From positions 69,272 through 133,271 of the forward strand of contig CALBIL010000039.1 in NCBI GenBank assembly GCA_937892945.1: a DNA stretch of 64,000 bases. The letters are read 5' to 3'. Shown here one piece after another: positions 9,818-19,600 of the stretch. Both the position numbers and the translations under genes were made by a program. Numbering within the stretch: position 1 is the first letter of the stretch; every line of letters starts with the position of its first letter. Below the pieces are notes generated by a model, which was not told the DNA's origin, did no database searches, and saw only the letters and a program-made list of their open reading frames with translations. This DNA is from an uncultured euryarchaeote. Its GTDB lineage: Archaea > Thermoplasmatota > Poseidoniia > Poseidoniales > Poseidoniaceae.

Positions 9818-9878
9818 CAACCTAGGCAACAGTCATAGGTTGGGTGTGACACCCAACACTTACCCATTGGGTAGGTGT
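9818..9878 (+). promoter_or_regulatory. Structured leader of the fabI-megasynthase operon (three overlapping hairpins)
   Basis: Three inverted repeats lie in the 60 nt before fabI. (A) CAACCTA 9818-9824 pairs with TAGGTTG 9836-9842. (B) GTTGGGTGT 9839-9847 and ACACCCAAC 9849-9857 form a perfect 19-bp DNA palindrome, or an 8-bp RNA stem with a 3-nt loop. (C) ACACTTACCC 9856-9865 pairs with GGGTAGGTGT 9869-9878, ten pairs including one G-U, loop ATT. Stem C contains the AGGTG ribosome site of fabI (ATG at 9883). A and B share 9839-9842 and cannot both form fully; B and C touch at 9856-9857. The word TTGGGT/ACCCAA occurs four times from 9787 to 9872. This could be an operator or an RNA switch. 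Confidence 0.55.
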
Positions 9879-9882
9879 ATTT

Positions 9883-10677
9883 ATGCTCAAATTACAAGGA
9901 AAGACAGCCTTCGTCTTCGGTGTTGCCAGTGAAGACTCTATCGCATGGGCGATTTGCCAACAACTTGCAGCAGCAGGCGTCACTTTGTATCTCGGATATC
10001 AGAAGCGATTTATGAGTCGAGTCTTCCAACTGAAAGATAAATTACCACAGATTGGCGGATTCTATCCTCTTGATGTTGCCGAAGACGCAACAACCAGTGA
10101 GTTCTTCGAAGCATTTGCAAAAGAACACCCCGGAGTCAAAGCCGATATCCTTGTTCACGCAATTGGTTTTGCTCCACGGGCTTGCTTCGACCGACCGATT
10201 CTTTTCGTCGAAAACGAAGACATCAATACTGCGATGACCATCTCAGCGAATTCATTACAACGTTGCTTGAAGTATGCATTGCCTTACCTCAATCCTGGTT
10301 CATCGACAATTACGCTTACCTATGCTGCCGCAAACCGCTTTGTACCAAATTACGGAATCATGTCCATGGCAAAAGCGGCTCTCGAATGCTGGACGCGTGA
10401 ATTGGCTTGCCATCTTGGTCCAGAAGGTCATCGAGTCAATGCGATCTCCTCGGGACCTATTCGGACCATTGCTGCGGGCGGAGTGCCCGGTTTTGATCAT
10501 ATTCTCGACCATGTTGAAGCAAATTCGCCTCTCCGTCGAAACGTCAGCCAAGATGATGTAGCAGGTGCAGCACTTTGGCTTGCCAGTTCTCTCTCGAGTG
10601 GTGTGACGGGTCAATGCATCTATGTCGATGGTGGTTATTCCATCACGATGGTGCCGCAGAGTATCATGAATGAATGA
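9883..10677 (+). CDS. fabI: Enoyl-ACP reductase (FabI type)
   Basis: 264 residues, the usual FabI length. It reduces trans-2-enoyl-ACP to acyl-ACP with NAD(P)H. Visible hallmarks are the N-terminal nucleotide site with SIAW, the catalytic pair Tyr157-x6-Lys164, and the NAISSGPIRTIAA segment that follows in FabI. The gene is 13 nt upstream of the megasynthase, which has KR and DH domains but no enoyl reductase. The parsimonious reading is that FabI supplies this step in trans. In bacterial PUFA synthases this role belongs to the unrelated flavoprotein PfaD, so the pairing is unusual. The leader carries overlapping hairpins that cover its ribosome site. Confidence 0.92.
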   Translation: MLKLQGKTAFVFGVASEDSIAWAICQQLAAAGVTLYLGYQKRFMSRVFQLKDKLPQIGGFYPLDVAEDATTSEFFEAFAKEHPGVKADILVHAIGFAPRACFDRPILFVENEDINTAMTISANSLQRCLKYALPYLNPGSSTITLTYAAANRFVPNYGIMSMAKAALECWTRELACHLGPEGHRVNAISSGPIRTIAAGGVPGFDHILDHVEANSPLRRNVSQDDVAGAALWLASSLSSGVTGQCIYVDGGYSITMVPQSIMNE

Positions 10678-10690
10678 ATGAGGTGAACAA

Positions 10691-13600
10691 ATGGTCAAAG
10701 ATGCAAAAGGAAAGGAAGTCGGAGGACTTGAACAAGGTCCGTTTGAACCTATTGCAGTCATCGGCGTATCTGCATTGATGCCCGATGCGCCCGACATTGA
10801 TGTCTTTTGGCAGAATATTCTTGACGCCAAGGTAAGTATTCGGAAAATCCCTGAACATCGTTGGATCGGACCTCTTGACCATTTTTACCGTGAAGGCGGC
10901 CCAGGTAACATCGAAGAAGGATTCACCTATGCGCGCATTGGTGCGGTTGTTGAAGACTATGATTTCGATTGGCGCCGTTGGAGGTTGCCACCAGGGACAT
11001 TACCTCAAATTGACCTTGCTCAACAATGGGCTGTTTCAGTTGCTGCCTCAGCTATTGAACATGCAGGGTATGATGGGGAATCCAAAGACATCGATCGACT
11101 ACGAACAGGTGTGGCTTTTGCAAATGCGCTTGGTGGAGAGAACCGCAATCTCTCCAATATTCGAATTTATTCAAATCATACCAAAGAATTAGCTAAATCT
11201 CAAGGTATGCCTGAAGAGAACAGTGCTGCCTTTATCGATTCTGTCGTAGAGGGAGCCCCTCGTATCAATGAAGACACAATGCCCGGTGAACTTGCGAATG
11301 TTGTCGCAGGCCGTGTCTCTAATCTTCTTGACCTCCAAGGTCCAAATTTTGCCATGGATGCTGCATGTGCTTCATCGTTAGCCACATTAATGGAAGCATG
11401 CCGATTGCTGCAAATGCGACAAGTCGATGTCATGATTGCTGGAGCTACTGATCGGAGTATGGATGCTCCAACCTTTGCTAAGTTTAGCGCAATAGGCGCT
11501 CTTTCTGCCACACACTCAACTCCCTTCGATGCTGGAGCCAACGGTTTCGTGATGGGTGAAGGTGCTGGAGCATTTGTCCTCAAGCGTCTTTCCGATGCAA
11601 TCCGAGATGGTGACGAAGTCCATGCTGTTATTCGCGGTGTTGGAGGCTCATCCGACGGTCGTGGCAAAGGTATTACGGCCCCAAGTCAACGCGGTCAGAT
11701 TCAAGCGATTGGTCGTGCCTATTCGCAAGCAGAATACGAGGCCACAACTGTTGAATTAATCGAGGCACACGGCACATCAACCAAAGTCGGCGATGCAACT
11801 GAACTTGGGACTCTTTCTTTGCTTTGGGATGGGATGCCAGCAGGCGATAACGTCGCCGTTGGCTCAATCAAGTCACAAGTTGGACATTTGAAGGCTGCAG
11901 CGGGTATTGCAGGTCTTATCAAAGCGGTCATGGCACTCCACCACCGGACAATACCTCCGTCTGCAGGTTTCAACACTCCAAATCCTACAGTTGATTGGGA
12001 CAGTAATCCATTCTTCGTTCCGACACAGGCGCGAGAATGGCCCCGTCCTACCGCACATCCACGCCGAGCAGGAGTTTCTGCTTTCGGATTTGGAGGAACG
12101 AATTATCACGTTGCACTCGAAGGATTCGAACCTGAATACCATTCTGAATTAGCCCAACAATGGGATGTGCGATGGGATGCTTATTCGAAAACAGAATCTC
12201 CCTCCATCGACAAAACCAATGCAGCCTCTATTCTTGATGCTTCTGCCACGGCATCAATGACTCACGATGAAATGAAAGCAGTGGAAGGTGGAATTCTTCT
12301 TCTCTCTGCAGGCGACCTCTCTTCTCTTCAAACGAAATTAGAAACAGTTGGGCTTACAGGGTCTCATTTCGATGAAGACCCAAGAGGATTGAGACTCTCT
12401 TCTGCTTTGAACTCAGCCTCTTCTCATTACGATGCCTCGGAAGCATTCCGCATGTGCATTGTTGCAACTTCTTGGAATGAGTATTACAAGCGAATTGAAT
12501 TGGCGAGCAAAGCGATGAATGACCCTGAAAAGTGGGGCTTCTTACAGGCTCAAGGCATTCTTTTGACCAACGACCCAGCGCTCCATCCCAAAGCAAAAGT
12601 AGCACATATGTATCCCGGCCAGGGAAGTCAATATGTTGGGATGACGCATGATTTGCATCAACGTTACAGCGCAGTTCAGAACGTGTGGGCTCAAGCAGAT
12701 GAAACAATGGTTGAGGTACTTGATGGAGAGAGTCTATCGAGTTTTGTTCTCCGTTCGAATCTCTCTAAAGAGGAACGTGAAGAAGCGGAACACAAACTCA
12801 AGCAAACCGAATACACTCAACCTGCTATGCTCACCGCTGATTTAGCAATTGAACGCGCCCTCAATGACCATGGGCAGATGCCTGATATGGTTGCTGGCCA
12901 TTCACTCGGGGAATATGCAGCCTTGATGTCTGCAGGAATCTTAGACATGGATGGCGCCTTACGTGCTTCCGCAGCACGAGGTACGGAAATGGGTTCAGTT
13001 GTCATTGATGACAAGGGCTTAATGGCTAGCGTGATGGCTCCATACGATGACGTTGCATCCGTCCTCAATTCAATCGATGGCTATGTGATTGCAGCCAATA
13101 AAAACTCACCGAAAATGACAGTTGTCGCAGGAGAAACTGAACCTGTACAACAAGCGATGGTTTTGTTTGAAGAGAAGGGTTTCCAATGCGTACCTTTAGC
13201 AACATCACATGCTTTCCATTCTCGTATAGTGGCGCCGGCCAATGAACCGCTCCGTCGATTCCTTGAGAGTCTCGAGATCCGCTGGCCTTCAATCCCGATC
13301 ACGGCAAATGTCGACGGTTCATTCTATCCAATGGAAGGAGAAGATTCCAAAGCAGGTGTTTTAGGGAAACTTGCACCTCAAATGGCTTCCGCAGTCGAGT
13401 GGACTACACAGATTGAAACCATGTATGCAGCAGGAGCACGTGCTTTCATTGAAGTCGGTCCAAAGCGAGCGTTGACCATGTTTGCAATTCAAATTCTGGA
13501 AGACAAACCACATTTGCCAATTATGTCGAATCATCCAAAACAGGGCGGCATTGCGACATTCTTGAGCGCACTTGGAACTTTGGCATTAGCAGGTCGACAA

Positions 13601-16600
13601 CCTCAATGGCCAGCCGGAGATTCATCCGTTCTTACTGAAGCCTTCCGAGCAGGTCCATTGGAAGCATACCAACCCGTCTCCAATCCAACTCACTCTACTG
13701 CTGAAATGGATGATTTGAGGACACGTTCACGCCCCTTGCCTTCTATGGCAAATTCTGCACCAATTGTTCAACAAGTGATTGTCCAATCTCCAGTGAACAA
13801 AACACTTGATCCTGAAATAGCAGCAGCCAAAGCCAAGAATGCTTACATCGGTGATCGACTTGCCGCCATAAGTGGTTATCCTGCAGGATTTTGTAATGGC
13901 ATGGTCAATCTTCGTCTCGGACTCGGCATGAGTGATGCCGAAGTTTCGTCTGTGATTCAAACGCTTTCAAGTGAAGCACAAATCGACGCAGCGATTGATA
14001 TTTCATCAGCAGTGACAGCGGCCGATTTGACGAAATGGGTGGTTGTTCCACCGTCTTCTTGGGCCCCCAAGACCTCAGCGTTACAAGCGACCAAAAACCA
14101 TGTCGAAGTAGCACACGCTTCTGCTTCTGCAGGTTATGCAGACCGCCGCCTCACTGACCCGTATGTGATTACAGGTGTTTCTCTTGGCCTTCCAGGTGGT
14201 GAACGTGTCTTCGATGAAGATACCTTTGAGCGATTGGTTCGTGGTGAAACTTGCCTTTCTGAAGTGAGTGATGAATACAAACAACGCCTTCTCGATAAAA
14301 ACATTGTTCGACTCATAAAAGGCCGAGACGGTTCAGTAAATATGGACCAAGCAACCGAGTTTGGTGACATACCGCAGCTTGCCGGTATTAAATCGGCATT
14401 TGATATTTCAGAAGAATTCGGAATCGACCCAAAGGTCGTACTCGCTTGGGATATCACGACCCAACTTGCAGTAGCCGCAGGCCTTCTCGCACTACGTGAC
14501 GCAGCAATTCCACTCACGCCAGTGGAACAAATCGGCAAAGGGGGATTACGATTGATTCGGAATTGGCAAGTTCCTCAAATTCATCGAGAACGAACTGGAA
14601 TCGTATTTGCTTCTTGTTTCCCCGGACTTCAAATGGCTATGAAACATGCGAAGGGTAACGGTAATGATGGCGAAGGTCGATTTGACCGACGGTATTTATT
14701 CCAAACCTTGAACATGGGGCATTCTCAATTTGCCCAATATTCAGGAATACGTGGGCCAAATACAACCCTCAATCTCGCATGTGCTTCAACAACTGCAGCT
14801 TTTGGTGTGGCTGAAGATTGGCTCAACAGTGACCGTGTTGACCGAGTTGTGATTCTTTCAGCAGACGATGTCACTGGTGATGATTTATGGGAATGGATTG
14901 GAGGCGGATTTGCCGCCTCTGGTGCGGCCGCTACAGGCAATGTCATCGAAGAAGCAGCATTACCCTTTGATCGGCGACGTAATGGATTAGTACTTGGCAT
15001 GGGGGCTGCAGCATTTGTCGTTGAACGTCATTCCGAAGCAAAAGCACGCGGTGTCCAACCTATCGCTGAACTCCTTGGGACTCGTTCAGCGAACTCTGCT
15101 TTCCATGGCACACGACTCGATGTAGATCACGTTGCAGAAACCGTCAATTCATTTATCGGTTCAATGGAGCAACAATGGGGTATTAACCGTCATGAAATTG
15201 CACCGAATACTGTCTTCTTTTCTCATGAGACCTATACGCCTGCTCGTGGAGGTTCAGCTCAATCTGAAGTACGAGCTTTGCGTGAAACATTTGGAGTGAG
15301 TACTGACAGTTTGGTTATTGCCAACACGAAAGGGTTCACAGGCCACCCAATGGGTGTTGGAATCGAAGATGCAAGCATGTTACATGGTATGAAAACAGGA
15401 CGGATTCCTCCAATTGCGAATCACAAAGAGACGGACCCGGAGCTTGGCAACCTTAACTTATCCAAGGGTGGCGATTATTCCAGCATTCAATATGGATTAC
15501 GCTTTGCGGCAGGTTTTGGTTCTCAAATGGCTCTTTCATTGGTCCGTAAATGGCCCGTAGTTGGAGACCGAATCGATGGTCAACGCTTCCTCGCATGGAA
15601 CCGTAATCTGGCTAAAACTGAAGATGTAGTGATGCGTATTCTTGATAACAAACTTGTCTCATATGTCAATGGTGATGACAATCTCCATGGCGGTGTTCAA
15701 GGTGAACCATGGCCTATTACTGCTGCTTGGGAAGGGAAACCTTCTGTAGTGCTCTCCGCACCTAAATCGGCTCCAGTTCAAGCAATTCCACTCGTTGTAG
15801 AACCCGTTGCACAACCTAAACCGCCAGCACCTCCATCTTCTTCAACGAATTCCGATTTGATTTCGACAGTGATTGAAGTCGTCGTCAACCACACGGGGTA
15901 TCCAGCAGATTTTGTTGAATTGGACCAAGACCTCGAAGGGGAATTGGGTATTGACACTGTGAAACAAGCAGAAATCATGGCAGACATTCGTGAACGGTTC
16001 GCGCTTCCTCTTGATGAAGAGTTTGTTCTTTCAGATTACCCAACACTCACACATATGATTGGTTATATCCAAAAAATGACAACAGGCGATGCCCCTCCTG
16101 TCGCAACCATTCCTACAATCCCAACAGCGATTGAAGCCTCTGCAACACCCACTCCAATTCCAATGCCTGTGGAAAGTCCACAGATTGAAGATGATGAGCA
16201 ACTGATGAACTCAGTTGTAGAAGTCGTGGTTCAACACACCGGCTATCCAGCAGACTTTGTTGAATTGGACCAAGATCTTGAAGGAGAACTGGGAATTGAC
16301 ACTGTGAAACAAGCAGAAATCATGGCAGATATACGTGAACGGTTCGCCCTTCCTCTAGATGAAGAGTTCGTCCTTTCTGATTATCCTACATTGAATCATA
16401 TGATTGGATACATTCAACGGATGCAGGGTGGCTCACCAATGGTTCAAACTACTCCAACTCTGCAACCAACCATCGTTCCCCCTTCCCCAATATCTGTTTC
16501 TAAGCCAGTTGTTCCTGCAATCGAAGTAGCTGAAGACTCTGAGTTGACATCAATTGTTGTTGATGTCGTCGTCCAACACACTGGTTATCCGAGTGACTTC

Positions 16601-19600
16601 ATCGAACTTGATCAAGACCTTGAAGGTGAATTGGGCATCGACACTGTGAAACAGGCAGAAATTATGGCAGATATCCGAGAGCGGTTTTCGCTTCCATTGG
16701 ATGAAGAATTTGTCCTTTCTGATTACCCAACACTCAACCATATGATTGGATATATTCAACGAATGAAAGGTGGCGCTTCAACACCGGTTGCACCTGCACA
16801 ACCAGTGTCAGTGACTCCTCGACCGAGTACTTCCTCTGTTGTTAAGCATGCATCTACTCCTTTGACAACGGATTCAAGCATTCAAGAACAATTGATTGAA
16901 GTTGTCGTGCGGCATACCGGCTATCCAACTGACTTCATTGAATTAGACCAAGATCTCGAAGGAGAATTGGGTATTGACACTGTGAAACAAGCAGAAATTA
17001 TGGCAGATGTGCGGGATATATTCGAACTTCCTGTCGATGAAGAATTTGTTCTTTCGGATCACCCCACATTAAACCACTTCACTGCGTATATTCATCGAAT
17101 GAAAGGCGGTTCTGCTGTTGAACACTCACCAGCACCTGCTGTCGTTACCGAAGCCGTAGAAATTGCAGCAAAATCAGTTGCTGTACCCGTGGTGGCCGAA
17201 ATTGAACGGCAAGAGAATTGCCGTCGATGGCAAGTCGAAGTCGAAGCCTGTCCGGGTACAGGTTCTTTGCTAGCACTCGAAGGAACCATCGTTGTTACAG
17301 ATGATGGCTGGGGAATCGCGGAAGCGTTTTGCCAACGCGTCGAAGCACGTGGAATGCGTGCGGTACGCATAGGGTTTGAAAGTGAGATTCGAGACATGTC
17401 AAGTCATCAAGAAGCAGGCCGTACTGTTTATCGAGCCGACCCAGCAAATCCAGAACATCTCGCCTTAGTCTGTAAAGAACTCGAACAATTCGACGTGGCA
17501 GGATTGGTTCATCTAGCGCCTATGAAGCTCGCAGGAGCGTCATGGGGTGATGATACACAACCTTCGTCCCAAATCGCGTTATCTGCACACGGTTATTTTT
17601 CTCTACTGCAGGGATTAGATGCTCATCTTGCATCTCGTAAAGATGGCCTTATTGCCTCTGTTACAGCAATGGACGGGCGTCATGGAAACATTGGTGAGCG
17701 CTTTAACTCAGTTCAATGTGCAGCATCTGGAGTGACAAAATCGTATTACTTTGAACAAACACATTTGCGAATGCGTGCTCTGGATTTACACCCAGAACTT
17801 ATTCTCGATGCAGACCAAGCCGCTGAACACATTGATTCTGACCTGTTTGAAGTCGGTGGCGAAATCGAAATCGGATTGGACCGTGATGGTCGACGTTGGA
17901 CACTTGTTGCATTTGCTGAAAACCTTGAAAATGAGATGACACCTCTACAATCGGATGATACTTGGATTGTTTCAGGTGGTGGCTCTGGAGTCACAGCAGC
18001 CTCAGTTATCGGAGTTGCATGCAATTCACTCAATGCAGGAGCCCACTTTGTCCTCCTCGGACGTTCAACTCTTTTGGAAGAAACTGAAACATGGGTTGAA
18101 TGGTCAGATTCACGATTAGATGAGCAAAAGAACGCTCTTCGTGAAGAACTGATGGCTGCCAGTGAATCTGGTAAGGTTACAATGGTTGAATGGAATACTG
18201 CCTGGCAAAAATATTCTCGTAGTCGAGATGTTTACATCACCATCAAAACGATCCAAGAAACTGGAAACGATGCATCGTACCATTCAGTTGATGTCATGGA
18301 CACAGATGGGTTGAAACAGCTCGGTGCCACTTTAGGCCGGCCGATTACCGGGATTATTCATGGTGCAGGCCTCGAAGATTCAAAGTTAGTTGCCTCGAAA
18401 GATTACAGTGTATTTGACAAAGTTATCCGAGTGAAAATCGACGGATGGCAATCTCTTTTGGCCGCAGTAGAATCCTCAAATGGGGAACTTCGTTTTGCTT
18501 CATGCTTTACCAGTGTTTCAGGACGGTTTGGTAATAACGGTCAAACAGATTATTCAGCTGCGAACAGCGTTCTTGACGCAGAGATGGCTCGATTGACTGC
18601 AAGCGGCTCATGCCGCGCTGTTGCCATTGCATGGACTGGATGGAGAGATGTAGGTATGGCAACTCGTGGTTCATTCCAAGCAGTATTTGATGCCGCAGGA
18701 ATTGATACAATCTCAGTAGAAAAAGGTGTTGAAATATTTGTTGGCGAAGCACTTCAAGGTGGTAAACGCCGGGTACTTGGCTGCGGAAACCTTGGAACAA
18801 TGGATGCTTTCGATGCATTCCGTGAAGCCCCTCTTCGCCTCCCTGCTGAGATGGCCAATATCATTGCTGACCCGTTTCGCTTCCCTTTCATTGATAAGGT
18901 ACTCTCCGTTGATGAACGTCAATCCTTGACCACTCAAACTACCCTCTCTGTGGCGGACCATCCTTTCCTCTCAGACCATGCTATCGACGGAGTGCCGTAT
19001 CACCCCGGAGTCATGGCTTTGGAGATGTTTGCAGAGAACGCCCTTTTGCTACGCCCATCAGCCTGTCTTGCAGGATTCGAGGATGTATCGTTTGGTCTTC
19101 CTGTGAAACTCTTGAAAGGTGAAATGGCAGTTCGTGTCCATGCTGAATTAATTCGTGGAGACGGCGAGATGAGTTGGATTGCATGTCGTTTACTGTCTGA
19201 TTTGTCAAATTCAAAGGGCGAAGTGTTTGGTGAACGAGAGCACCACAAGGCCATTGTTCGAGTCGTTGAACGTCGAGATGATCTCGGACCATTTTTGCAA
19301 TCTGAAGTCGATGCATTGCCACAACTTGGTACCCCTGCACTCGGTGAATTAGCCGAACTACCATCGTTCATTTATCGACGTTACTTCCATGGCCCTCGTT
19401 TCCAATCTCATGGAGGAGTTCTGCGTGGCATTGGTGATGCTGAAATGCCTGGTGCTGATGGTATTGCTCTTATGCGTCATCAACTGCCAATGCTTGATCA
19501 ATTCGCTCTTGAAACACAAGGTGAGGTTGTTCTGTTAGAATCGCTTCCAATGCTTATTGAAGCAGGTTTCCAGAATGCAGGTTTAGTAGCAATGGAGTCC

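Noticed and set aside
10300..10830. 176-codon reverse frame across the fabI/megasynthase junction
   Set aside because: Both forward genes have catalytic motifs here; the reverse frame has none.
14159..15540. KS2 as a chain-length factor
   Set aside because: A CLF should lack the catalytic Cys; here the ACASTT Cys and both His are present, so it is annotated as a KS.
15848..17098. Regularly spaced repeats that could suggest a CRISPR or satellite array
   Set aside because: The repeats keep one reading frame, encode ACP domains and diverge at third codon positions.
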